DNA of 34,224 bases from positions 1-34,224 of the forward strand of contig CAZGWN010000036.1 of NCBI GenBank assembly GCA_964528755.1, read 5' to 3'. Under the pieces are notes generated by a model. That model saw only the letters and a list, made by a program, of their open reading frames with translations. It ran no database searches and was not told where the DNA came from. Numbering within the stretch: position 1 is the stretch's first letter; every line of letters begins with the position of its first letter. Positions 1-7,341 of the stretch are shown here, piece by piece. The stretch comes from Raineyella sp964528755. GTDB lineage: Bacteria; Actinomycetota; Actinomycetes; Propionibacteriales; Propionibacteriaceae. The position numbers and the translations under genes are program-made.

Positions 1-230
1 CGTGGCCCGGCCGGGTCGAGGCCGGTGAGGCGGCGTACGTGGCCCTGCGCGACGACGGCGGCCCGGCGCAGCCCGGTGATCATCTCGCGGGCCTCGGCGG
101 CCTCGACGGATGGCCCGGCCGGGGCCAACCGCACCGCGGTGGCCGCGGCCAGCCGCCAGTCGATCAGCGGCCGGCCGTCGGTGGGCCCGCCGGCCGCAGC
201 GGCCCGGTCGAGCGACGGTGGGGCAACCAT
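1..230 (-). CDS. DUF2342-type zinc-dependent metalloprotease, N-terminal fragment
   Basis: The gene starts with ATG at 230 and runs off the left edge, so only about 76 residues are visible. AGGAGG lies about five bases upstream of the ATG and fixes the start. The fragment reads IDWRLAAATAVRLAPAGPSV near residue 28, then an EAREM helix and GHVRRLTGLDPAGP. This matches the N-terminal helical part of the actinobacterial DUF2342 family (zinc-dependent metalloprotease, sometimes labelled F420-biosynthesis-associated). The zinc motif would lie beyond the window. The gene begins 12 bases after the stop of the SixA-like gene and is probably co-transcribed with it. The family call rests on N-terminal resemblance only. 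Confidence 0.6.
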   Translation of the reverse strand, partial: MVAPPSLDRAAAAGGPTDGRPLIDWRLAAATAVRLAPAGPSVEAAEAREMITGLRRAAVVAQGHVRRLTGLDPAGP

Positions 231-241
231 GGGCCTCCTAC

Positions 242-784
242 TCACTCCACGTGGGCGTGGGTGAGCCGTGCCCGGTCGAGGCCGGCCCACGGCCCGGTGA
301 ACTCCAGCCGCACGATCGTGCCCGGCGGGAAGCGGTGGGCGATCTGGGCCTTGGCGGTCTGATCCGAGCCGTTGCGCTCGACGAGGTCCCAGGTCAGCGC
401 GGGGATCCCGGGCGCGTGGGCAACCACGAGCGCGGTGCGGGTCGGCTCGTCCAGGAGGTGCAGGTGGTCCAGGATGGTGTCCGACCCGCAGTTGTACAGC
501 TCCTCCACAGTGCGCGCCGGGACCTGCGGCGCGACTGTGTGCAGCGTCTCCACGGCCCGTACGGCCGGGGAGCACAGCGCGAGGTCGACGGTGTCACCAC
601 GGGCGCGCAGCCAGTCGGCGACCGTCGCGGACTGGGCGCGCCCGGTGTCGGTCAGCTCGCGGTTCTGGTCGGGTTCACCGGGTCGGATCTCCTCCGCGCG
701 GGCGTGGCGCATGAGAAAGACGACGTGGCGATCCGACCCGCCGTGCTCGGGCTGCTCCGGTTGTCCCGGCGTCCCCTGGTCCAT
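242..784 (-). CDS. SixA-like histidine phosphatase
   Basis: This is a 180-residue histidine phosphatase-superfamily protein. The phosphoacceptor motif LMRHARAEE (Arg26-His27) follows a short hydrophilic N-terminal extension. ELTDTGRAQ is typical of the fold, and the second catalytic histidine lies in VVAHAPG (His123). In E. coli SixA dephosphorylates phosphohistidine on signalling or PTS proteins; the substrate here cannot be told from sequence. The protein lacks a signal peptide and is probably cytoplasmic. The ATG at 784 is preceded by GGGTGG. The gene lies 9 bases after the methyltransferase-like gene and 12 bases before the DUF2342 gene, so the three look like one minus-strand unit downstream of ppa. 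Confidence 0.8.
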   Translation of the reverse strand: MDQGTPGQPEQPEHGGSDRHVVFLMRHARAEEIRPGEPDQNRELTDTGRAQSATVADWLRARGDTVDLALCSPAVRAVETLHTVAPQVPARTVEELYNCGSDTILDHLHLLDEPTRTALVVAHAPGIPALTWDLVERNGSDQTAKAQIAHRFPPGTIVRLEFTGPWAGLDRARLTHAHVE

Positions 785-793
785 GGGTCCACC

Positions 794-1834
794 CTAGTCG
801 GCAGTGTGCGCGGAGGGCTTGACCGCGACCAGGACATCGCGGTGGATGGCCGAGTCGACCCGGTGGGAGAACTCCCGCCACGGTCCGTCGTCGAGCACGT
901 CCAACCCGGCGTCGGTCGCCATCGCGACGAGGTCCTCCCGGGCGAGGCCGTACGTGTTCCAGGACAGGCCCAGCGCCCCGCCGGGCTTGAGCTGGGCCGC
1001 CCACACCGGCAGGCCGCCCTTGAGCAGGCCGGCCGGCGACCGGTCCCGCTTGCCTGTGGTGTTGACCACATCGGAGCGGGACCCGTGCACGACACCGTAC
1101 GGGGCGTCGGTGACCACCGCGTCGAAGGTCCGTTTCCCCCACAGCCGACCCGACGAGCGGGTGTCCCCGGTGAACACTCCCATGGTGAGGTCGCGCTCGG
1201 GAAGATGCACGGTGGCCTCGAACTTGCGTCCCAGGCTCTTGCCCTCCCGGCGGACCGGCACCATGTCCGCGTGGTGCTTGATCCGCTTGCGCCGCAGGTA
1301 GGTCTTGAGGAAGGCCGAGAACTGTTCGACCGCCTTGGCGTCGACCTCCACCCCGGCCGCGTCCAGACCGAAGGTCCAGGCGGTGGTGAGCGTGGTCCCG
1401 CGCCCGCACAGCGGGTCGAGCACCGTGGCGCCCCGGCCGAGCGGTCGACGTACGGCGGCGAGCGTCACGTTGAGCAGCAGTCGGGTGAACTGCTCGTTGG
1501 TCTTGCCGGGATACTTCGGGATAGTGACCAGGTCGTCGTCGAAGACGTCGACCCGGGGCACCTCGATCGGACGCAGCAACCCGCCGGCATCCTCCTCGAA
1601 CAGCGCGAGGAAGGTCGACTGCCGGGCGATCCGCCGCAGCGCCGCGCCACGCCCGGGCCCGTCGCCGTCCAGCGCGTCCGACTCGAAGCCCACGTAGTCG
1701 ACCCCCGCCACCGTACGCGGCGCCACGTCGCGGGCCCCCGGCGCACAGACCGCCAGCTCGGCCACCGCCAGCGCCGTCGCCTGGCCCGCATAGACACGAT
1801 TCGCCCCGGGCCGGGCGAGCATCAGGAGTCGCAT
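794..1834 (-). CDS. putative RNA methyltransferase, UPF0020/TRM11-like
   Basis: This 346-residue protein has a class I SAM-dependent methylase core in its second half. The SAM-binding loop reads LDPLCGRGTTLTTAW (near residue 137), and an acidic strand end (AGVEVDAKAVEQF) follows. The catalytic tetrapeptide-type motif is VVTDAPYG (near residue 235), the N-methylase signature of the UPF0020/TRM11 group. The N-terminal third is probably a substrate-binding domain and I do not recognise it confidently. Methylation of a structured RNA, probably tRNA, is inferred from family. The ATG at 1834 has no strong Shine-Dalgarno sequence, and an ATG four codons in is an alternative. The gene follows ppa by 30 bases. 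Confidence 0.7.
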   Translation of the reverse strand: MRLLMLARPGANRVYAGQATALAVAELAVCAPGARDVAPRTVAGVDYVGFESDALDGDGPGRGAALRRIARQSTFLALFEEDAGGLLRPIEVPRVDVFDDDLVTIPKYPGKTNEQFTRLLLNVTLAAVRRPLGRGATVLDPLCGRGTTLTTAWTFGLDAAGVEVDAKAVEQFSAFLKTYLRRKRIKHHADMVPVRREGKSLGRKFEATVHLPERDLTMGVFTGDTRSSGRLWGKRTFDAVVTDAPYGVVHGSRSDVVNTTGKRDRSPAGLLKGGLPVWAAQLKPGGALGLSWNTYGLAREDLVAMATDAGLDVLDDGPWREFSHRVDSAIHRDVLVAVKPSAHTAD

Positions 1835-1864
1835 CCCGGCATCATCCCACGCCGGTCGAGACGA

Positions 1865-2428
1865 TCAGTAGTGGTTGACCTGCAGTTGCTCGTAGTCGGT
1901 GCCCTTGGCCCGATCCATCGACGCCCGGATCTCCGCCTCGGCGTCGTCGCGGGAGGCCCAGGTGGCGCCCTCGACCGACTTGCCGGGCTCGAGGTCCTTG
2001 TAGACCGTGAAGAAGTGCTCGATCTCCAGGAGCTGGAACTCCGGAATGTCCTCCAGGTCCTGCAGGTGGTCACGCCGGTGGTCGGCGACCGGCACGCACA
2101 GCACCTTGTCGTCGCCGCCGGCCTCGTCGCGCATCCGGAACATGCCGATTGCGCGGCACTTGATCAGGCAGCCGGGGAAGGTCGGCTCCGGCACCAGCAC
2201 CATGGCGTCCAGCGGATCGCCGTCCTGGCCCAGGGTGGTCTCGATGAAGCCGTAGTCGGAAGGGTATTGGGTGGCGGTGAACAGGGTGCGGTCGAGCACG
2301 ATCCGGCCGGTGTGGTGATCCATCTCGTACTTGTTCTTGGTCCCCTTGGGGATCTCGATGGTCACGTAGAACTCCAGCCCACTGGGCTGGGTGGCGGAAC
2401 CACCCGACACGCGGTAATCGTCAGTCAC
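1865..2428 (-). CDS. ppa: inorganic pyrophosphatase
   Basis: This is a family I soluble inorganic pyrophosphatase of 187 residues. It hydrolyses pyrophosphate to orthophosphate in the cytoplasm and so pulls biosynthetic reactions forward. Family hallmarks are the start of the fold (VTIEIPKGTKNKYEMDH), the substrate loop YPSDYGFI and the metal-binding signature DGDPLDAMV, which supplies the catalytic aspartates. The C-terminal helix carries HFFTVYKDLEPGK. The start is a GTG at 2428 behind GGAAGAG. It adds about 17 residues before the usual beginning of the family, so a slightly later start is possible. The gene diverges from the PBP4-type gene across a 120-base gap and heads the minus-strand run to the left edge. 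Confidence 0.95.
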   Translation of the reverse strand: MTDDYRVSGGSATQPSGLEFYVTIEIPKGTKNKYEMDHHTGRIVLDRTLFTATQYPSDYGFIETTLGQDGDPLDAMVLVPEPTFPGCLIKCRAIGMFRMRDEAGGDDKVLCVPVADHRRDHLQDLEDIPEFQLLEIEHFFTVYKDLEPGKSVEGATWASRDDAEAEIRASMDRAKGTDYEQLQVNHY

Positions 2429-2548
2429 CTTCGGCTCTTCCTATGATGTGTCCGGATCGGTCACGGCAGACACTACCGAACCGGACCCTCGATCGGGGCC
2501 CGTCGTGCTGTCGTCCCGACCGGCGCAACGCGACGCAGGAGGCAGCCG

Positions 2549-3952
2549 ATGACCACCCACCGCCCGGCCGTGGGCTCGATCGTGCTGGCCTGCGGGGTGG
2601 TCACCTGCGCCCTCGGTCTGCTCGCCGTCGCCGTGGAGGGTGGGGTCGGGGCAGCCGTGGAGCGGTCCGTGGCCGCCGACCCGCAGCCCGCCGGGCAGAC
2701 CCCCGCGATCGGATCGTGGTCGCCCGTCCCGCTGCCCCAGGCGACTCCCGCCACCCCCGTCGCAACCCCGGTGGCGGGCACCCTGGACCCCGGGCCGTAC
2801 GCCGCCGCCCTGGACGGCGTCACCGGCTCGGGCCTGTCCGGGGACCGGTACGGGGTCGTGGTCGACCCGGTGAGCGGTGACGCGCTCTGGGACAGCGGCG
2901 CCGATGAGGCCGTGCTGCCCGCCTCGACCATGAAGCTGCTGACCTGCCTGGCCGCCCTGGACCTGCTCGGCCCCGCGCACCGCTTCCGGACCGCCGTCGT
3001 GGCCGGCGCCGACGACACGATCGTGCTGGTCGGGGGCGGGGACCCGTACCTGTCCTCGAAGCCGACCGCGAGCGCGCCGGGCCGGGCGAGCGTGAGCGAC
3101 CTCGCCGCGCGGACCGCCGGGGCCCTGCACGCCGCCGGGACCACGAAGGTGCGGGTGGCCTGGGACAACACGTTGTTCGACGAGTCCGGGTGGAACGACG
3201 ACTGGCCGACCACGTACGCCGACCAGGTCACCCCGGTCGGCGCGCTGGTCGTCGACCAGGGCCGGCTCGACGGCACCAGCCCCGGGCGGCGTACCACCAC
3301 GCCGGGCCGGGATGCCGCCGAGGCGTTCGTCGCCGCGCTGGAGGGGGCCGGGATCGACGCATCGCTGACCGACCCGGCCGAGGCACCCGAGGGCGCCGAG
3401 GAACTGGCGGCGGTGGACTCGTTGCCCCTCAGCGGGATCGTCGAGAACCTGCTGGTCCACTCCGACAACGACGCCGCCGAGATCCTCGCCCACCAGGTTG
3501 GCGTCGCGGCCGGCACGGGCGGCTCCTTCGAGGGCGCCGCCGACGGCGTCCGGCAGGTCCTGACCGAACACGACCTGTGGGACGACCACGCGGTGCTGTC
3601 GGACGGGTCGGGGCTGTCCCGGGAGAATCGGGTGACGCCGACGATGCTGGCCGGGGCGGTCGCCCTGGCCGTGACCGACGACCGCTATCGGGCCCTGCTG
3701 TCCGGGCTGCCGGTCGGGGCCGCCACCGGCACCCTCGCCGAACGGTTCGGCGCCTCGGCGGCAAGCGCCGGTCGGGGTGCCGTCCACGCCAAGACCGGCA
3801 CCCTGTCCGGGACGAGCGCTCTGGCCGGCTACGCCGTCGGCGCCGGGGACGCGCCGGTGGTCTATGCCTTCGTCGTCAACGACTCCACCGACGACGTCTC
3901 AGCGCGGGCCTGGCTCGACCGGGCAGCGAGCGCGGTGGTCTCCGCCCGATAG
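2549..3952 (+). CDS. dacB: D-alanyl-D-alanine carboxypeptidase / endopeptidase, PBP4 (DacB) family
   Basis: This is a 467-residue class C low-molecular-mass penicillin-binding protein (peptidase S13). It trims or cleaves peptide cross-links in peptidoglycan outside the membrane. All three active-site motifs are present: the nucleophile motif STMK at 126-129, SDN at 305-307 and KTG at 415-417. The N-terminus has one hydrophobic segment (about residues 10-30), a signal or anchor, followed by a Pro/Ala-rich linker to about residue 80. AGGAGG at 2537-2542 sets the ATG at 2549. The gene is convergent with the SqdX-like gene across only 10 bases. In several actinobacteria a DacB gene lies upstream of tilS-hpt, but here it does not. 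Confidence 0.92.
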   Translation: MTTHRPAVGSIVLACGVVTCALGLLAVAVEGGVGAAVERSVAADPQPAGQTPAIGSWSPVPLPQATPATPVATPVAGTLDPGPYAAALDGVTGSGLSGDRYGVVVDPVSGDALWDSGADEAVLPASTMKLLTCLAALDLLGPAHRFRTAVVAGADDTIVLVGGGDPYLSSKPTASAPGRASVSDLAARTAGALHAAGTTKVRVAWDNTLFDESGWNDDWPTTYADQVTPVGALVVDQGRLDGTSPGRRTTTPGRDAAEAFVAALEGAGIDASLTDPAEAPEGAEELAAVDSLPLSGIVENLLVHSDNDAAEILAHQVGVAAGTGGSFEGAADGVRQVLTEHDLWDDHAVLSDGSGLSRENRVTPTMLAGAVALAVTDDRYRALLSGLPVGAATGTLAERFGASAASAGRGAVHAKTGTLSGTSALAGYAVGAGDAPVVYAFVVNDSTDDVSARAWLDRAASAVVSAR

Positions 3953-3962
3953 CCGACCCGGC

Positions 3963-5114
3963 TCACGCGGTGAACTGTCGCGCCCACCACGCGCGCCAGT
4001 GGATCTCCTCGGCGTGCCGGTAGTACTGCAGGAGCCGTTCGGTCGACGCCCGCCAGCTCCACTTGCGGGTCTCGATCCGGGCCGCCCGACCGAAGGCGTC
4101 ACGCATGCCGGGGTCGTTGATCAGCAGCATCACCTTGTCGGCGAGTTCGCCGGCGTCGTCGGGCCGGAAGAGGAAGCCGTTCTCCCCGTCGGAGATGACA
4201 TCGGGGATGCCCCCGGCCCGCGCGCCGACGACCGGGACGCCGCTGGCCATCGACTCCAGCGCCACCAGCCCGAGTGTCTCGGTAGTGGACGGGAAGGCGA
4301 AGACGTCCGCGGAGGCGTACGCCGCGGCGAGGTCGTCCCCGGCGAGGTAGCCGGTGAAGACCGTCGGCGTGCCGGCGAAGTCGCGTTCCAACTGCTCGCG
4401 GGCCGGCCCCGACCCGACGAGGGCCAGGCGTACGCCCGGCATCCGGTCCATCGCCCGGCGCAGCACATCGAGGCACTTCTCGGGGGCGAGCCGCCCGACG
4501 TAGACCACCAGGGGGGCCTCCGGGTGCCCGTCGGTGAGCCGGGCCCGCATCGCCGCGGATCGCTTCGCCGGGTCGTACGTCTCCGTGTCGACCGCCTTCG
4601 GCCACAGCCGGACCCGCCTGATGCCGATCTCGCGTGCCGCGTCGACCATCTGCGGCGAGGTGCACAGGTTGATGTCGGCCTGGTTGTGCAGCCCGGCGAT
4701 GTAGCGCTTGGAGAAGGTCTGCAGGAACCCCAGATCCATCGCCGCCGTGTACTTGGGCAGGTCGGTGTGGAACGACGCCAGCAGCGGGACGTTGCGCCGC
4801 TTCGCCGACAGCACCCCGTACGCCGCCAGGGCCACCGGGTTGACGGCATGGACGACATCGGGGGTGAACTCCTCCAGGGTGCGCGCGATCCGCGGCGTCG
4901 GCAGCCCGACGTGGAGCTCGGGATACCACGGCTCGAGCCGGGCCGACCGCACCCGGACCACCGGGAAACCCGCATACTCGGTCAGCTCGGTCCCCGGCGC
5001 GAAGATCACCACCTCCTGGTCGAGGGCGGCCAGCTGCTCGATGGTGCGGATGAGCCGGGTGACCACCCCGTCGATCTTGGGCAGGAAAACCTCGGTGAAG
5101 ACAGCGATGCGCAC
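3963..5114 (-). CDS. sqdX: SqdX-like GT4 glycosyltransferase (putative sulfoquinovosyltransferase)
   Basis: This is a 383-residue retaining GT4 glycosyltransferase with two Rossmann domains. The N-terminal domain opens with a glycine-loop segment, FTEVFLPKIDGVVTRL, and continues with YPELHVGLPTPRI, SFHTDLPKY and NLCTSPQMV. The C-terminal domain has VGRLAPEK near residues 207-213 and the donor-binding E-x7-E pair in TETLGLVALESM (Glu279, Glu287). The N-terminal segments resemble cyanobacterial SqdX as I remember it, which transfers sulfoquinovose from its UDP-sugar to diacylglycerol at the membrane. The same family includes MgtA/PimB-type mannosyltransferases, so sequence alone leaves a mannosyl donor possible. 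Its position 29 bases after sqdB is the main argument for SqdX. Confidence 0.72.
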   Translation of the reverse strand: MRIAVFTEVFLPKIDGVVTRLIRTIEQLAALDQEVVIFAPGTELTEYAGFPVVRVRSARLEPWYPELHVGLPTPRIARTLEEFTPDVVHAVNPVALAAYGVLSAKRRNVPLLASFHTDLPKYTAAMDLGFLQTFSKRYIAGLHNQADINLCTSPQMVDAAREIGIRRVRLWPKAVDTETYDPAKRSAAMRARLTDGHPEAPLVVYVGRLAPEKCLDVLRRAMDRMPGVRLALVGSGPAREQLERDFAGTPTVFTGYLAGDDLAAAYASADVFAFPSTTETLGLVALESMASGVPVVGARAGGIPDVISDGENGFLFRPDDAGELADKVMLLINDPGMRDAFGRAARIETRKWSWRASTERLLQYYRHAEEIHWRAWWARQFTA

Positions 5115-5143
5115 GGCGTGACGCTACCGGGTCGCGCCGGCGG

Positions 5144-6442
5144 TCAGGCCCGCGCCGCGTCCTTGCCGTTCACCCGGGCCGGCCTCCCGGCAGACTCGGC
5201 GAGTGGTGCCGCCGGCTCGGCGGGCGCCGCGGGGGCGCCCGCGGCGTCCTCGTAGCCGGCGGGGATCCCCGGCTTCTGTTCCTTGGTCCACAGGGACCGG
5301 GCCGGGATCCGTGACAGGTCACACCGGTCGGCGTAGCGCCCGGCGATCTCGGTGACCTCCATCATCAGCCCGTCGTCGAGGGTGATCGGCCGCCACCCGT
5401 ACGACAGGAAGGTGTCGTGCGCGACGTAGAGCTCGTTCTCCTGGTCCTCCTTGCGGGGATCGGGGACGAAGGCGACCTCGGCGCCGGTCATCCCGGCGAT
5501 CTTGCGCGCGAGGTCGCGCACCCGCAGGGTCTCGGCCTGCTGATTGAGGATCTTCACCCGTTCGCCGGACTGCGGCGGATTGTCCAGCGCCATCCCGACG
5601 CAGTTCGCGGTGTCCTGGATGTGGATGAAGGCACGGGTCTGCCCGCCGGTGCCGTGGACGGTCAGCGGGTAGCGAACGGCGGCCTGCATGAGGAAACGGT
5701 TGAGCACCGTGCCGTAATCGCCGTCGTAGTCGAACCGATTGACGAGCCGATCGTCGAGCTTACACTCGGCGGTGTTGGTGCCCCAGACGATGCCTTGGTG
5801 CAGGTCGGTGACCCGCAGCCGGTCGTTCTTGGCGTAGTACGCGAAGAGCAGTTGGTCCAGCGTCTTGGTCATGTGGTAGACCGAGCCCGGGTTCGTCGGG
5901 TAGAGAATCTGCTCGGGCACCGGATCGGCGCCGTCACGCGGGATCTGGATGTTGAGGTAGCCCTCGGGGATCCGCATCCCCGCGGTGCCGTACCCGTAGA
6001 CGCCCATCGTGCCGAGATGGACGATGTGGATGTCCAGCCCGGACTCCACCACCGCGGCCAGCAGGTTGTGGGTGGCATTGACGTTGTTGTCGACCGTGTA
6101 GCGCTTGTGCGCGGAGTTGGTCATCGAGTACGGGGCCGAGCGCTGCTCGGCGAAGTGGACCACCGCGTCCGGGCGTTCCTGGCGCAGCATGGCCAACAGA
6201 CCCGCGTAATCCTGCGCGAGGTCCTGGTTGCGGAAACGGATGTCCTTGCCGGTGACCTCGTGCCAGGCGGTGAGCCGCTCACCGATGGTCGTGATGGGCG
6301 TCAGGGATTCGACGCCGAGCTCGACGTCGATCGCCCGCCGGGAGAGGTTGTCGACGATGACGACATCGTCACCGCGGTTTGACAGATGCAGGGCCGTCGG
6401 CCAGCCGCAGAAGCCGTCGCCGCCCAGAACCAGTACTTTCAC
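5144..6442 (-). CDS. sqdB: UDP-sulfoquinovose synthase (SqdB/SQD1)
   Basis: This 432-residue protein is an extended short-chain dehydrogenase. SQD1-type enzymes convert UDP-glucose and sulfite into UDP-sulfoquinovose, the head-group donor for sulfolipid. The NAD-binding loop is GGDGFCGW at 7-14, as in SQD1 proteins. HFAEQRSAPYSM (96-107) and the catalytic Thr145, Tyr189 and Lys193 (LGTMGVYG and YHMTK) fit SQD1 rather than an ordinary UDP-glucose epimerase. HQGIVWGTNT follows in the substrate domain. A Pro/Ala-rich tail of about 35 residues after residue 395 is unusual and may be disordered. The start is a GTG at 6442 with GGAGG six bases upstream. The gene probably forms a two-gene operon with the following glycosyltransferase. 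Confidence 0.88.
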   Translation of the reverse strand: MKVLVLGGDGFCGWPTALHLSNRGDDVVIVDNLSRRAIDVELGVESLTPITTIGERLTAWHEVTGKDIRFRNQDLAQDYAGLLAMLRQERPDAVVHFAEQRSAPYSMTNSAHKRYTVDNNVNATHNLLAAVVESGLDIHIVHLGTMGVYGYGTAGMRIPEGYLNIQIPRDGADPVPEQILYPTNPGSVYHMTKTLDQLLFAYYAKNDRLRVTDLHQGIVWGTNTAECKLDDRLVNRFDYDGDYGTVLNRFLMQAAVRYPLTVHGTGGQTRAFIHIQDTANCVGMALDNPPQSGERVKILNQQAETLRVRDLARKIAGMTGAEVAFVPDPRKEDQENELYVAHDTFLSYGWRPITLDDGLMMEVTEIAGRYADRCDLSRIPARSLWTKEQKPGIPAGYEDAAGAPAAPAEPAAPLAESAGRPARVNGKDAARA

Positions 6443-6657
6443 AACGCCTCCAGAGGAATCTCTGCCTTGCCGCCCGAGTTTCGGGACTGCCGGCTGCTTC
6501 GACCACGATAACGCAGGATCCCCTCGGTTTCAGGGCCGTCAACCGGCGCCCCGCGGTGAGGTGAAGGGCAGGAGACAGGCCGGTGAACAGCGGGTGGCGT
6601 CGGTGCTTCGTGACAGAATGGAACGTCGCACATCCGGCCAGACAGGAAGAGGATGAG

Positions 6658-7125
6658 ATGGCAGACGTGAAGGATCGACTGCGCGCCGACATGAAGGAGG
6701 CCATGAAGGCCCACGACCAGGCCCGCCTGGGCGCCATCCGGATGGCCCTTGCCGCGATCGGCAACGCCGAGGTGGAGGGGACCGCCCACGCCCTCAGCGC
6801 CGAGGAGGAGCAGCAGATTCTCACCCGCGAGGTCCGTCAGCGCAGGGACTCCGCCGCCGCGTACGCCGACGGGGGGCGCCAGGACCTGGTCGACAAGGAA
6901 CTGGCCGAGGCCGAGATCCTCCAGGCGTACCTCCCCGAGCCACTGACGCAGACCCAGGTGGTCGGCCTGGTCGAGGAGGAGTACGCCAAGGTCGCCGCCT
7001 CGGGCCACACCCCCTCGATGCGCGACATGGGCGCCATCATGAAGGCGGTCAACGCGAAGATCGCCGGACGCTTCGACGGCTCCCAGGTCGCCGCCCTGGT
7101 GAAGGCCCGGCTGAACGCCGGGTGA
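6658..7125 (+). CDS. GatB/YqeY domain-containing protein
   Basis: This 155-residue protein consists only of the YqeY fold, the helical domain also found at the C-terminus of the GatB amidotransferase subunit, where it contacts tRNA. Characteristic parts are LRADMKEAMKAHDQARLGAI at the start, VRQRRDSAAAYADGGRQDLV in the middle and AYLPEPLTQTQV. The C-terminal helices carry DMGAIMKAVNAKIAGRFDGS. Stand-alone YqeY proteins are thought to influence tRNA charging or amidation, but their exact role is unsettled. The ATG at 6658 sits behind GGAAGAGG. An in-frame ATG 25 codons upstream has no family similarity and was not used. The gene diverges from sqdB across 215 bases in which I see no other gene. 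Confidence 0.88.
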   Translation: MADVKDRLRADMKEAMKAHDQARLGAIRMALAAIGNAEVEGTAHALSAEEEQQILTREVRQRRDSAAAYADGGRQDLVDKELAEAEILQAYLPEPLTQTQVVGLVEEEYAKVAASGHTPSMRDMGAIMKAVNAKIAGRFDGSQVAALVKARLNAG

Positions 7126-7173
7126 CCCGCGCTGGGGCTCCCCACAGGGTCCACCCAGCCGGCTCACAGAAAA

Positions 7174-7189
7174 AGTGACTCGAATCACA
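7174..7189. promoter_or_regulatory. CRP/GlxR-like operator upstream of rpf
   Basis: The 16-mer AGTGACTCGAATCACA fits the CRP-family pattern GTGA-N6-TCAC with one changed flanking base. It lies between the YqeY stop and the rpf start, about 150 bases before the rpf ATG. Actinobacterial rpf genes are known targets of CRP-type regulators (Crp on M. tuberculosis rpfA, GlxR on C. glutamicum rpf2). Its distance from the start is large, and no convincing -35/-10 pair fixes the transcription start. A weak TAGTCT lies at 7296-7301. Confidence 0.5.
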
Positions 7190-7191
7190 CC

Positions 7192-7223
7192 GATGCCCGC
7201 AGATCCCCGTGTCTGCGGGCATC
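7192..7223. other. perfect 12-bp inverted repeat with 8-base loop
   Basis: GATGCCCGCAGA at 7192-7203 is exactly repeated in inverse at 7212-7223. It begins two bases after the CRP-like site. There is no T-run on either side, so it is not a classical intrinsic terminator. It may still end YqeY transcription, as U-less hairpins can in actinobacteria, or form part of an rpf leader. Confidence 0.55.
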
Positions 7224-7341
7224 CGCACGTCATCTCCCCCACCGGCGCCGTTATCCGAACGTGACTTCAGCTTTATCGTTCCGTGATCCTGTGGTTAGTC
7301 TCAGGCGTTCGTTCATCCGACACCGGATCACCGGGAGGATC

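Noticed and set aside
110..2446. 778-codon plus-strand open frame
   Set aside because: It lies antisense to four well-supported minus-strand genes, including ppa. Its protein is Arg/Gly/Pro-rich without motifs, a high-GC shadow frame.
2441..3787. 448-codon minus-strand frame
   Set aside because: It is antisense to the PBP4-type gene, which has all catalytic motifs and a strong ribosome site. The shadow has biased composition only.
7126..7341. c-di-AMP (ydaO) riboswitch upstream of rpf
   Set aside because: Such riboswitches precede many actinobacterial rpf genes, but I could not find the conserved ydaO core segments. Only a CRP-like palindrome and a simple hairpin are visible.
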